Shown: in pieces, positions 33,306 to 42,123 of the stretch
Position numbering within the stretch: position 1 is the stretch's first letter
Layout: each line of letters opens with the position of its first letter
Assembly (NCBI RefSeq): GCF_004342985.1
Contig: NZ_SMBO01000006.1
Location: 426,948 to 490,947, forward strand
DNA length: 64,000 bases
Source: Novosphingobium sp. PhB57
Lineage (GTDB): Bacteria; Pseudomonadota; Alphaproteobacteria; Sphingomonadales; Sphingomonadaceae
Direction: 5' to 3'
Position numbers and translations under genes: made by a program
The notes under the pieces: generated by a model
What the model saw: the letters and a program-made list of their open reading frames with translations, nothing else
What the model was told of the DNA's origin: nothing
Databases searched by the model: none

Positions 33306-34733
33306 TCAACAGGCCAGCGGAACCGTCAGGCTCCCCGCCAGGAGGGCGGCGGTCTCGTCGGCCGGCGCCGGGCGGCCGAACAGGTAGCCCTGGCCGAACG
33401 TGCAGCCCAGATCGGCGAGATAGCGTGCCTGCTGCTCGGTTTCGATCCCTTCGGCCGTCACGGGCATGGCAAGGCTCTGGCCGAGATCCACGACCACTTT
33501 CACCAGCTTGCGCCCGGCATCGCTGTCGAGCGACTGGACGAGCGTGCGGTCGATCTTGATCATGTCCAGCGGGATCTTGCACATGCGGCTGAGGCTGGCA
33601 TAGCCCGAGCCGAAGTCGTCGAGCGCCACCTTGATGCCCGCTTCGCGCAAGGCGGCAACGGTGGCCTGGGCAGCGGCGACGTCGTGCATCACTGCATTCT
33701 CGGTGATCTCCACCGTCAGCCTGTCGGGCCTGAGGCCGCTGGCGAAGACGATCCGCAGCAGCCGCGAGGCGATGTGCGGTTCGCAGACCTGCCATGGCGA
33801 CATATTGAGCGCGAGGCCGGTGCCGCCGCCCCACTCGTGCGCATCGCGGCAGGACTGGCGGAACATCGCATAAAGCAGGTCATCGTTGAGGCCCACGTCC
33901 TCGGCGATCGGCAGGAAGCTGTCCGGGGCAAGCAGGCCGCGCTGCGGATGTCGCCATCGCACCAGGGCCTCGAAGCGGACGACCCGGCGCGAGGCGAGCG
34001 CGACGATGGGCTGGTAATAGGGCACGAGTTCGCCGCGCAGCAGGCCACCGCGCAAGTCCTCTTCCAGCGAGGCCCGCTCGGCCAGGCTGGCGAACATCTC
34101 GGGTGAAAAGCGCCGGGCGCAATCGCCGCCTGCATCCTTGGCATGAGTGAGGGCGATCGAGGCGCCGCGCAGCAGTTCCTCCGCGGGGACTGTTCCCGCG
34201 TGGTCCGTGGCGATGCCGATGGAGGCGGTCAGGTGTACCATGTGGCGGCCGAGGCTGACCGGTTCGCCGATCGCTTCCAGCAACTGCGCGGCGAGGCGCT
34301 CGGCAGGGAGGTCGGATGTGATGATGCCTGATGCCGCGCGGGGCCGATCTTCGGGCAGGAAGCAGGCGAATTCGTCGGCACCGAGATGGATGACATGCGA
34401 GCGGCGCAGGACGCGGCGGCAGCGCTCGTGAACGATGTCGATCAGGAAGTCGCCGGTAGCAGGGCCGCAGAGATCGTTGATGAGCTTGAAACGGTCGAGA
34501 TTGACCATCAGCAGCGAGACGGCCCGCGGTGGCATGGCCCGTGTGAAAGGCGCGCTTTCAGAGAGAGCGCTGCCGTCGGGAGGACGGGCTCCATCGGGCG
34601 CCCGGAGGCGGGCGAGGGCGTGCGAGACCAGCGTCAGCGGCGGAACGCGCGCGGCGGAGAATCCCGCCGGGTCGGCCGTGGATCGCGGCGGGGGCCGCTT
34701 TCCATTCGGCTTGAACAGTTTAGGTATGCGCAT
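33306..34733 (-). CDS. GGDEF-EAL protein, likely c-di-GMP phosphodiesterase
   Basis: This 475-residue cytoplasmic protein has a basic N-terminus, a GGDEF domain and an EAL domain. The GGDEF site reads HLGADEFACFL (GADEF instead of GGDEF), so cyclase activity is doubtful. The EAL half keeps FEALVRW, NMSPWQ, TVEITENA, DDFGSGYASL, IKIDRTLV, TAEGIETE and GQGYLFGRP, the residues for metal binding and catalysis. It should lower c-di-GMP and favour motility. The ATG at 34733 has GGAAGG just upstream; a longer start at 34757 lacks a ribosome site. On the minus strand a TATAAT lies about 30 bases upstream. Confidence 0.9.
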   Translation of the reverse strand: MRIPKLFKPNGKRPPPRSTADPAGFSAARVPPLTLVSHALARLRAPDGARPPDGSALSESAPFTRAMPPRAVSLLMVNLDRFKLINDLCGPATGDFLIDIVHERCRRVLRRSHVIHLGADEFACFLPEDRPRAASGIITSDLPAERLAAQLLEAIGEPVSLGRHMVHLTASIGIATDHAGTVPAEELLRGASIALTHAKDAGGDCARRFSPEMFASLAERASLEEDLRGGLLRGELVPYYQPIVALASRRVVRFEALVRWRHPQRGLLAPDSFLPIAEDVGLNDDLLYAMFRQSCRDAHEWGGGTGLALNMSPWQVCEPHIASRLLRIVFASGLRPDRLTVEITENAVMHDVAAAQATVAALREAGIKVALDDFGSGYASLSRMCKIPLDMIKIDRTLVQSLDSDAGRKLVKVVVDLGQSLAMPVTAEGIETEQQARYLADLGCTFGQGYLFGRPAPADETAALLAGSLTVPLAC

Positions 34734-34815
34734 CGTGCCTTCCGGGGGGTCTGACACATACCATTATATGGGGCCGGTCGGGACTATGGGCCCGGCCTCA
34801 TGTCATTTGCTGTTA

Positions 34816-36072
34816 CTATTCGAACACGGCCGCCAGGACCGTGGCAAGATTGGCCGGATCCAGCTCGTCTATGGCGACTTCGAGATCGGGGTTCTCGCTG
34901 TAGCCGAGCATCCGTCCATGACGGTCGAGCGTGACCGAGAGGACGCGCAGCCCTTCGGCTTCCGTCACCACGGCAAGGCCGCCGGCAGAGGGGAAGCGGT
35001 CGGGATCGACGATCAGGACCGAGCGTCCGGGAAGCCCTGCACCGAGCGTGGCCCGGCCCAGGCGCAGGCCATAGGCGCGCGGCCCGGCATTGCGCGGCGC
35101 TTCGACCTGGGCACCGGCCGGCGTGAGGGCGATCAGTCCATCGGCCAGGGGGCTGCCGAAGACGGGCACGAGGCGAACGGAGGGGTGCTCCGCCACCATG
35201 GTATCGCCGCCGGCATCTTCCGCCAGAGCTTCCGCAGCGCGGCGCCTGCCGGCACCGCGTTCCAGCATGGGGCGCTCGCTCATGGCGCGGCCCAGGGAAG
35301 GACGATCGAGCGGCGGACGATCGAGCAGCGGATGCGGCACGGCGCGTGTGATGCCTTGCGCGCGAGACGGGCCGTGCAGTTCGTCGCGCAGGGCGGCGAT
35401 GCGACCGCGGGACTTGGCGATCCGCAGTTCCGGGTTCGCCACGAGCGGCAGCACCGGATCCAGGTCTCCGCGCTGATGCGCCTCGGTGACGATGGCGATC
35501 AGTTCGCCGTCGTCCGCAGCCGCGAACAGCCGGCGCAGGGAAGCACGGACTTCCTCGTTCCAGCGATCGAAAGGCTTCAGGGCATTCTCGATACGCGACA
35601 GGATAACCGGGGCGATCCCATATTCGTGCTCGAGAGCGGCGATCGTCAGGGCATCATCCGCCGCGCGGCGTGTGCGCAGGGCCGCCGCCAGCAGCACGGC
35701 GAAACGCTCGGCAGCGGGATCGACACGGTCGCTGCCATGGAGCGGATCCGCCCAGGCCGAGATGTCGAAATCCGGATCGTCGATGTCGATCAGGAGTTCG
35801 CCGGCATCGATGCCGAGGGCGGCCGCGATATCGCGCAGCTCTCCGGCACGCGCAAAGATCTCTCCCCTCTCGATCTTCGAAAGGCGAATATAGGTGATCG
35901 TCGGAAGCTTCTCCGACAACTCTAGCAGCGATCCAATATTCAGCTGCTTGCGAAATTTCCGGATGCGGTTCGGAAAGACGAGTGTTCGATATGCATCGAT
36001 CTCGATTGCGGTCGGCGCCGTGGCAAGCGCCTTCCCAGTCCGCTTCTGCGATCCAAGCGGTTTTTGGGTCAT
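34816..36072 (-). CDS. XRE-family regulator with two HTH units and CI/LexA-like C-terminus
   Basis: A 418-residue protein. A Cro/CI-type HTH lies at about residues 35-95 (NRIRKFRKQLNIGSLLELSE, then TYIRLSKIERGEIFARAGEL). A second, weaker one is in LTIAALEHEYGIAPVILSRI. A low-complexity linker with LDRPPLDRPSLGRAMSERP leads to a C-terminal domain with the strand pattern of LexA/S24 folds (SVLIVDPDRFPSAGGLAVVT and GRMLGYSENPDLEVAIDEL). The catalytic Ser-Met of self-cleaving repressors is not seen. The ATG at 36072 was chosen because homologous sequence begins after it. Repeated TCCTAT boxes and palindromes lie upstream, so it is a candidate flagellar regulator. Confidence 0.72.
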   Translation of the reverse strand: MTQKPLGSQKRTGKALATAPTAIEIDAYRTLVFPNRIRKFRKQLNIGSLLELSEKLPTITYIRLSKIERGEIFARAGELRDIAAALGIDAGELLIDIDDPDFDISAWADPLHGSDRVDPAAERFAVLLAAALRTRRAADDALTIAALEHEYGIAPVILSRIENALKPFDRWNEEVRASLRRLFAAADDGELIAIVTEAHQRGDLDPVLPLVANPELRIAKSRGRIAALRDELHGPSRAQGITRAVPHPLLDRPPLDRPSLGRAMSERPMLERGAGRRRAAEALAEDAGGDTMVAEHPSVRLVPVFGSPLADGLIALTPAGAQVEAPRNAGPRAYGLRLGRATLGAGLPGRSVLIVDPDRFPSAGGLAVVTEAEGLRVLSVTLDRHGRMLGYSENPDLEVAIDELDPANLATVLAAVFE

Positions 36073-36105
36073 TGAAGCTCTTATCTGGCTATGAATGAGG
36101 AATTT

Positions 36106-36162
36106 GTTCCACGGAACGCCCACTTGGTCAATAATCCATTATGTATATCGTACCAAAGTGGG
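36106..36162. promoter_or_regulatory. Palindromes upstream of XRE regulator, candidate operators
   Basis: GTTCCACGGAAC (36106-36117) is a 12-base palindrome. Just beyond it CCCACTTGGT (36119-36128) is mirrored by ACCAAAGTGGG (36152-36162), arms separated by 23 bases. Both lie within 90 bases upstream of the XRE gene start, the expected place for autoregulation. Confidence 0.5.
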
Positions 36163-36601
36163 TCGGATTGTCGTGACCGGCAATAACTTCCACCAGTTGC
36201 CTTCCTATTTTGCACCATAATGGCTAGTCTTGTGGTGTTTCCCGGAAATTTCAGCTTCGTTGCAGGAAAAACTTTCCTATCAAGTGCCGCTTGTCCAGGA
36301 GGCGTCCTCGTCCCGCAAAGGCAGAGTTAAAAAGCTGAAATACAAATAGTTTCGCTTTTGAACGTGCTGCGGCTTATCCAGTTCCCTCCTATCAGAATCG
36401 CTTCGTCGATTTTTTAGGATAAGGCAGGGATAGATTGAAGGCAGGCTGAACGAACCCGCCTGATCGGCGATTCGCCTGCAGAGGGCGGCCTACCCCTTTC
36501 GAGGTATCGCACGCCGGATTTCACGCTTGTCGGATCGTCCTTTTACAGGGCGCGGCCCTCTGTGAGGTACCGCGCCCTTGGACATCCTCTCCCGAAGCGA
36601 T
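36163..36601. other. AT-rich gap with TCCTAT boxes between XRE gene and flgB
   Basis: This non-coding stretch is AT-richer than its surroundings. It has TCCTATTT (36203-36210), two TCCTATCA (36275-36282 and 36387-36394) and TTTAGGA (36414-36419 region). Near its right end, GGGCGCGG pairs with CCGCGCCC (36548-36577), a hairpin that may end the flaEY-flgB transcript although it lacks a U-tract. No coding frame is supported. Confidence 0.5.
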
Positions 36602-37024
36602 TTAGCCGCGGCCGAGGGCCGTTTTCATGAGGCCCATCTGCTTGCGGTAGAGATTGGTCATGGCCGCAAAGTCGGCCTGGACCTGCCCCAGGGTAAGCAA
36701 CTGGTCTTCCAGCGTGACATTGTTGCCGTCCGGCTTGGTTTCGGTTGTGTCGCCGTCCAGCACGACATGGCTGCCGGCCAGGGGCGGGCGGGCGCCGAGC
36801 GCGGCCATGCCGCTGGACAGCTCCACTTTCGGCCGGGAGACGCGGGGCGTACCCGCTACGCCATATTGCGAGACGAGCGAGGAGAAGTCCGGCGCGTCCA
36901 CGGTCCGCGCCTTGAACCCGGGCGTCTCATTGTTGGCGATGTTCTCGGCGATCACGCGCTGGTGCTCGGCCATGTATTTCATGGCCTGGCCCATGCCATC
37001 GAAAATAGGAGGAAGAGAAGACAT
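36602..37024 (-). CDS. flgB: Flagellar proximal rod protein FlgB
   Basis: The 140-residue rod protein has the signature AEHQRVIAENIANNETPGFK, then VTLEDQLLTLGQVQADFAAM and the helical end NLYRKQMGLMKTALGRG. It forms the innermost rod ring. Unusually it is separated from flgC by 8 kb and instead follows the FlaEY-like gene by 11 bases. Confidence 0.93.
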   Translation of the reverse strand: MSSLPPIFDGMGQAMKYMAEHQRVIAENIANNETPGFKARTVDAPDFSSLVSQYGVAGTPRVSRPKVELSSGMAALGARPPLAGSHVVLDGDTTETKPDGNNVTLEDQLLTLGQVQADFAAMTNLYRKQMGLMKTALGRG

Positions 37025-37035
37025 GAAGGTTTACC

Positions 37036-39768
37036 TCAGGAACCGGTAAGCCGCGACAAGGCGGCCTGGTAGTTGGCGAGCTGTTTCTGCTGGTAGACCG
37101 TGCCGCCGCCGGTAATCGCGCCGTCCACCAGGGTCGCCTTCGACGAGTCCCAATAGAGCGAGCGATAGGCGGTCTGGGTCATGGAGAGGGCCGACTTGAT
37201 CTGGGCCAGCGCGACTGCAGCCGTCTTGGCATCCTTCACCGACAGGGTCGTGGCGAGGCCCAGGCTGTAAGTGCCGCCGGGCGTGACCTTGGGCGCATCG
37301 GCATCGGGTGCCTTGGAAGCGACCAGGCGTACAGGGTCTATGCCCAGTTTGGACAGGGCGTCCTTGTTGTCCGGACCGGAACCGAGTTCGACCTGGTAGC
37401 CGGACTTCACCTGGATCTTGAGCGTCGTCTGGCCGTTCACGCGCGGGGTGGTGATGGTGGCCTTGGTGCCGGTGATCTTCTGGATCTTCTGCGCCAGCGA
37501 GACCATCGTCTCGTCCTTGCCGATGGTGATGGTGCGCGTGGCCCCGCCATCGACGCGGATCGTGAACTTGTCGCCCGCCTGCAGGTTGGTCTGCGAGGAA
37601 AGTGTGGTCGATTCCTGCTCGTTCAGTGTGCCGCGGTTGAGGCCCAGCGCGCCCAGCACCGTGGATCCGCCTGCCACGGCGGAGATCTTCACCGGCTCCG
37701 TGGTCGAGGTATACATGCCCCACTGCGAAATCTTCTCGATCGCGCCCGTGGAAGCATCGATCCGCGCGACGAAGCCGTCGACAGTGCCGGACTTCGTTCC
37801 CGACAGGTCTCCCGCCGTGCGGCCGCCGACATAGAGCGTACCGTTCAGATACGTGACGCTGTCGGCCTGATCGGTGGCCGAGGTGCCGATATACGTCGTG
37901 CTGGCCGAGGACAGGGCGGCATCGATGCGGGTGACGAACGCGTCCTGTCCGCCATTGATGCTGTTGACCTGCGTGCCGCTCACCGCCGAACTCGTGGTGC
38001 CGACGACGGCAATCTCGCCGCTGTCGGACACGGCGATGGCGCGTGCGGAAACCTTGCCGAGCGTGATCGAGCCGAGATCGGTGGAGAGCGAGGTGGAGTC
38101 GATCCGATGGATCGTGGCCACGCCGCTTTCGCTGGTCAGGGCAAGGAGGTTGCCGTCGTTGTCGATGGCGAGCGAGGTGACGGAATCGAGGCCGCCGCTG
38201 TCGATCGCGCGGCGTTCCTGAAGTTTGCCGGTCGCATCGAGCTTGGCGATGAACGCATCGCCGCCGCCCGTCGATGATTTGCCCGCGACATAGATGCTGC
38301 CATCGTCGCCCACGGTCACGGCGCTTGCGGTTTCGTTACCGACCTGCCGGATGACGGTGGCGGAAAGCTGGTCGCCCTTGATGTTGTAGCGCGCGACCAG
38401 CATGTCGGTCTGGCTGTCGTCGCCGCCGTTGTAGGCACCGTCTACCGTGCCGGCGACCACGATGTCGCCATTGGCGGCAATGCTGACGGCGGCGCCCTGC
38501 GCGCTGCCTGCAGCGCCCAGGCTGCGCTGCCATACGACATTGCCCTTGCTGTCGACCTTGGTGAGGAACAGATCGTCGGAGCCGTCCGAGATGCGCGTGC
38601 CGACATCCCCGGCCGTGGTGCCGACGACATAGCTGAAGCCTTCGGAATCCGTCGCGATCGCCTTGGCCTGGGTGGCCGCGGCGACCGTATAGTCCTTGTC
38701 CTCGTCGTCAGTGGAGGATGCGTTCGCCTTGGCGTCTGCCGTGGCGGTGCCGTCTACCGCGTTGAGCTTGCTCAGGCGCTGCCAGGACAGGGAATCGTCC
38801 AGGTCTTCCACCCGGTACACGCGCGCAGCGGTGGCGGCATCCTTCGCGGTCTCGCCGCTGGCCACCATCAGTGCGTCGCCGCCGCCGACCTGGTCGATGG
38901 CGACTTTCTCGCTGCCCGCCGGATTGAAGACGAGCCCCCATTTGCCGTCGTTCTTTTCGACGGTGAAGTTCGACTTCCACTTGCTGATCGGGTCGCCATT
39001 GGCATCGACCACGGGATTGCCGCTGGTGTCCAGTGCCTGGCTGCTGCCGATGGCGGCATTAAGCGCGGCCGCGACCGAATCGAGCGTGGGCGGCTGTGTC
39101 GTTGCCGAAAGGTCGACATTGACGGTCTCGGTGGTGCTGCCCTTGGTCAGCTTGATCTGCAGCACTTCGCTGCCGGTCATGCCGGAGATGGCCGCATTGC
39201 GCGTGGCCGATACGCCTTCACCGATGACCGCGCCGCTGGAGTTCGTGGACTTGATCGCGACGGAAGTGGCGTTGCTGGTCTTCGACCCGAAATAGAGCGA
39301 GACGAGATCGGTGTCGGCCGAACCCAGGAAGGACTGAAGGTCCAGCAGCCCTTGCGCGAATGTCTTCTGGAGCGAGGCGCGCTCCGTGGAAGACGTCGTG
39401 GCCTTGGCGGCGCTTTCGGCCAGGATGCGGAGCCGGTCGAGCGCCTTGTAGGTGGTGAAGGCGGTCTGGACATCCGGCAGATCGCCCAGCGAGCTGTCCT
39501 TGGTGGTGTCCACCAGCGACAGCATCCGCTTGAGCGCGACGATCTGGGCGCTGACCGGGCGGGTATCGGCGGCTTCCTGCCAGGGCGGCGTCGTTTCCGG
39601 CGTGGCGAGGGTGAAGGCCTTCTTGGCCTTGAGAACGGCAGCGCTGTCCAGGGCGGCGAGGGAGGACGACAGGGCGGAATAGGCACTGGTGCCACCCAGA
39701 ACCGACAGTCCGATCAACCCGTTGTTTATATTTATCGTCAATTCTGTCTCCATCGGGCGGTTGCGCAA
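37036..39768 (-). CDS. FlaEY-like flagellar protein with beta-propeller repeats
   Basis: A 910-residue protein without signal peptide. The first 200 residues are helical, like an axial or secreted flagellar protein. A Ser/Thr/Asp-rich middle (about 370-680) has repeated SBBP/beta-propeller units (AKAIATDSEGFSYVVGTTAG, GAAVSIAANGDIVVAGTVDG, ASAVTVGDDGSIYVAGKSST, and more). The C-terminus returns to a helical end (SALSMTQTAYRSLYWDSSKA). This layout recalls Caulobacter FlaEY, which affects filament assembly and flagellin secretion; the name is tentative. The start is TTG at 39766-39768 with an AGGAGG ribosome site five bases upstream; an ATG 15 bases later has none. It heads a two-gene unit with flgB. 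Confidence 0.6.
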   Translation of the reverse strand: MRNRPMETELTININNGLIGLSVLGGTSAYSALSSSLAALDSAAVLKAKKAFTLATPETTPPWQEAADTRPVSAQIVALKRMLSLVDTTKDSSLGDLPDVQTAFTTYKALDRLRILAESAAKATTSSTERASLQKTFAQGLLDLQSFLGSADTDLVSLYFGSKTSNATSVAIKSTNSSGAVIGEGVSATRNAAISGMTGSEVLQIKLTKGSTTETVNVDLSATTQPPTLDSVAAALNAAIGSSQALDTSGNPVVDANGDPISKWKSNFTVEKNDGKWGLVFNPAGSEKVAIDQVGGGDALMVASGETAKDAATAARVYRVEDLDDSLSWQRLSKLNAVDGTATADAKANASSTDDEDKDYTVAAATQAKAIATDSEGFSYVVGTTAGDVGTRISDGSDDLFLTKVDSKGNVVWQRSLGAAGSAQGAAVSIAANGDIVVAGTVDGAYNGGDDSQTDMLVARYNIKGDQLSATVIRQVGNETASAVTVGDDGSIYVAGKSSTGGGDAFIAKLDATGKLQERRAIDSGGLDSVTSLAIDNDGNLLALTSESGVATIHRIDSTSLSTDLGSITLGKVSARAIAVSDSGEIAVVGTTSSAVSGTQVNSINGGQDAFVTRIDAALSSASTTYIGTSATDQADSVTYLNGTLYVGGRTAGDLSGTKSGTVDGFVARIDASTGAIEKISQWGMYTSTTEPVKISAVAGGSTVLGALGLNRGTLNEQESTTLSSQTNLQAGDKFTIRVDGGATRTITIGKDETMVSLAQKIQKITGTKATITTPRVNGQTTLKIQVKSGYQVELGSGPDNKDALSKLGIDPVRLVASKAPDADAPKVTPGGTYSLGLATTLSVKDAKTAAVALAQIKSALSMTQTAYRSLYWDSSKATLVDGAITGGGTVYQQKQLANYQAALSRLTGS

Positions 39769-39775
39769 GCCTTCC

Positions 39776-39783
39776 TCCTATAA
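39776..39783. promoter_or_regulatory. TCCTATAA box between FlaEY-like gene and fliG
   Basis: An exact plus-strand TCCTATAA ends 57 bases before the fliG GTG. On the opposite strand the same bases overlap the AGGAGG ribosome site of the FlaEY-like gene, so the match is partly shared with that signal. Confidence 0.5.
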
Positions 39784-39840
39784 ATAGAAGGAACAGCGCC
39801 CAAACCGTGCGGAATTGAGCAATTTTTCGGGGGTATCGAA

Positions 39841-40875
39841 GTGACGATGATGGCCGCGGTGGCTGAGCCGCCGGAGCTCAAGAAATACTCGGGAATTCAG
39901 CGCGCTGCCGCGCTGATGCTGGCCCTTGGACGCGACCATGGCGGTCCGATCTGGGAACAGCTGACCACCGAGGAAATCAAGGAGCTGTCTTCCACGATCG
40001 CCCAGCTCGGCCGGGTGCCCGCAGTCGTCGTCGAGCACCTGCTCGTCCAGTTCTCGGGCGAAGTGGCGAGCATGGCGACGCTGCATGGCTCCTACGAGAC
40101 CACCGAAAGGCTGCTGGAAGGCATTCTCTCGGCGGACCGCGTGAAGGAGATCATGGAGGACATCCGCGGTCCTTCCGGCCGTACGATGTGGGACAAGCTG
40201 TCCAACGTCAGCGAGGCCGTGCTCGCGGGTTACCTCAAGAACGAATATCCGCAGACCGTTGCGGTGATCCTGCACAAGCTGCGCCCGGACCATGCCGCGC
40301 GCGTGCTGTCCGAACTGCCGCGCGATTTCGCGACCGACGTGGTCATGCGCATGCTGCGGATGGATACCGTGCAGAAGGACGTGATCGTCCAGGTGGAGCA
40401 GACGCTCAAGAGCGAGTTCATGACCAACCTGTCGCGCGCCCAGCGCCGCGACCCGCATGAGACCATGGCGGAACTGTTCAACGCGCTGGACCGCTCGACC
40501 GAAGAGGCCATGCTTGGCGCGCTCGACGAGAAGGCGCCGGAATCGGCCGAACGTATCCGCGCACTCATGTTCACCTTCGAGGATCTCGGCAATCTGCTGC
40601 CGGGGGCGATCCAGACGATCGTGCGCAATTGCAACAAGCGCGAACTGGCGCTGGCGCTCAAGGGTGCGCCGGACGAGATGAAGAAGCTGTTCTTCGGCGC
40701 CATGACCGAACGTGCCGCCAAGCTGATGCGCGACGACATGTCGGCCATGGGTCCGGTGCGCGCGCGCGAATGCGAGGAAGCGCAGACGGCTCTGGTGCGT
40801 CTTGCCAAGTCGCTTGGGGATCGGGGCGAGATCATGCTCGTCGATCCCAAGAGCGACGACGCCATGATCTATTGA
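39841..40875 (+). CDS. fliG: Flagellar motor switch protein FliG
   Basis: A 344-residue C-ring protein: N-domain KYSGIQRAAALMLALGRD, middle domain EYPQTVAVILHKLRPDHAAR (with the family's EHPQ-like motif as EYPQ), and C-domain FTFEDLGNLLPGAIQTIVRN containing the torque-generating charged residues. The GTG at 39841 follows GGGGG by eight bases; ATGs at 39847 and 39850 are alternatives. fliH follows after a 235-base gap. Confidence 0.96.
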   Translation: MTMMAAVAEPPELKKYSGIQRAAALMLALGRDHGGPIWEQLTTEEIKELSSTIAQLGRVPAVVVEHLLVQFSGEVASMATLHGSYETTERLLEGILSADRVKEIMEDIRGPSGRTMWDKLSNVSEAVLAGYLKNEYPQTVAVILHKLRPDHAARVLSELPRDFATDVVMRMLRMDTVQKDVIVQVEQTLKSEFMTNLSRAQRRDPHETMAELFNALDRSTEEAMLGALDEKAPESAERIRALMFTFEDLGNLLPGAIQTIVRNCNKRELALALKGAPDEMKKLFFGAMTERAAKLMRDDMSAMGPVRARECEEAQTALVRLAKSLGDRGEIMLVDPKSDDAMIY

Positions 40876-41110
40876 TCGGTGCGATGACCTGTTTGATATC
40901 CTGCTCGTCCGGGTTAACGTACGGAACGAGCAGGGAAGATTCCGGTATCCGGTGCGCTCGCGGCTTGTGTCGCGAGCTTGCCATTTGGGGAAGCCAATGG
41001 CGTATCGGCCGAACGATTTCGAACTGTTTCATGCCTCGCGGGACCATGTCCGCGATGCGCGACCGGAAGGTCGTCCGAATTCCGAGGGTGCGGCGATGAT
41101 GGAGGATCCC
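40876..41110. other. Gap between fliG and fliH with one hairpin
   Basis: CCTGCTCGT (40900-40908) pairs with ACGAGCAGG (40926-40934), without a U-tract; it may weaken read-through from fliG to fliH. An in-frame upstream extension of fliH (from 40952) crosses this gap but has no good ribosome site. No box of the TCCTATAA type is seen. Confidence 0.5.
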
Positions 41111-41785
41111 ATGACCATTCAGCCATTCGGTTTCGACAGGATATTTCGTTTTCCGTCCAGTGAGCAGGTCGACGAACGACGACACGATGAACTGCGCGAG
41201 CACGTCGAGGAACTCCAGGCCCGTATAGAGCGCCTGCACGAGGACCACGTCGCCGAGCTGGCGCGGGCGCGGGTCGATGGCTTCGAGGCGGGCCTGGAGC
41301 AGGCGCGGGGCGAGCGGGCGGAAGCCATGCTGGCCGCCACCGATGCGCTTCATGCCTCGATCGACGATGTCGAGAGCCGTTTCGATGCGGTGATGGATCA
41401 GGTCATTGCCGAGGCCGGGGCGATTGCGCTCCAGGCCGCCGAACTGCTGGCCGGACATGCCATTGCCGCCGAACCCGCGCGCGCCATCGACGAAGCGCTG
41501 ACCCGCGCGCTCGATCAGGTTTCGCGCGATACCGCGCTGTCGATCCGCGCGAACCCGGCCATGCGTGAAGATATCGAGCGCCTTGTCGAGGAACGCCGCG
41601 CGCGCGAGCGGCGGGCGATCTCCATCGTCGTGGTCGACGACGACACGCTCCCTTCCGGCGATGCCCATATCGGCTGGGCCGAAGGCGGCCTGAACATCGA
41701 CGCGGCCTCGCGCCGTGCCGCGGTCATGGCCGAACTCGCCGGTGTTCTGGGGCAGGAACCCGAAAGCGACGCCGTCTCGTCGTGA
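41111..41785 (+). CDS. fliH: Flagellar export ATPase regulator FliH
   Basis: The 224-residue protein has a long acidic coiled coil (HDELREHVEELQARIERLHE onward) and a C-terminal domain of the FliH/V-type-E kind (VIAEAGAIALQAAELLAGHA, ending with IGWAEGGLNIDAASRRAAVM). FliH binds FliI and ties it to FliN at the C ring. ATG 41111 was chosen for its GGAGG site six bases upstream. Identity is modest; position beside fliG and fliF supports the call. Confidence 0.82.
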   Translation: MTIQPFGFDRIFRFPSSEQVDERRHDELREHVEELQARIERLHEDHVAELARARVDGFEAGLEQARGERAEAMLAATDALHASIDDVESRFDAVMDQVIAEAGAIALQAAELLAGHAIAAEPARAIDEALTRALDQVSRDTALSIRANPAMREDIERLVEERRARERRAISIVVVDDDTLPSGDAHIGWAEGGLNIDAASRRAAVMAELAGVLGQEPESDAVSS

Positions 41786-42066
41786 GCCGGTCCGGCGCTT
41801 GGCCGGCTTTCCGGCGCGCCGCAGACCGTCAGGCTCCCGATCGGCCGGGAGCCGCTTCCACCGAAAAGACCTGGGTGCAGACTGGGGCGCAGACCGCGTG
41901 GCAATGGCCAGCGGGACTGCGGCCTCGCTGACGGCGGCGCGCCGGTTGCGCCCCTGACTCTCCAGCCCGTCCGGCATCTGCACGGGGCCGTGTCCAAGTT
42001 CGACTACCGGCCCGGAAATTCCTGCATAAACTTTTCCTGTTCCCGGCAAGAGTTGCCTAGCGTTTA
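41786..42066. other. Gap before fliF with two hairpins
   Basis: AGCCGG/CCGGCT (41785-41808) ending in TTT may terminate fliH. GGCTCCCG/CGGGAGCC (41831-41852) is a second stem. The rest shows no reading frame with support. A GG-8-GC pair at 42045-42056 resembles a -24/-12 element but has the wrong spacing. Confidence 0.5.
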
Positions 42067-42074
42067 TCCTATAA
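42067..42074 (+). promoter_or_regulatory. TCCTATAA box upstream of fliF
   Basis: TATCCTATAATG is the same 12-base context as upstream of the porin gene. The box ends 49 bases before the fliF start. It contains TATAAT; the hexamer 17 bases upstream is not a -35 match. Confidence 0.6.
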
Positions 42075-42123
42075 TGTCAGGGGCGACACCAGGGGGTGAC
42101 GCCGCTGACGTAAGAGGCGACTT

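Noticed and set aside
42045..42056. Possible sigma54 -24/-12 promoter before fliF (CGGCAAGAGTTGC)
   Set aside because: The GG and GC are separated by eight bases, not the ten needed, and no similar element is found upstream of other flagellar operons.
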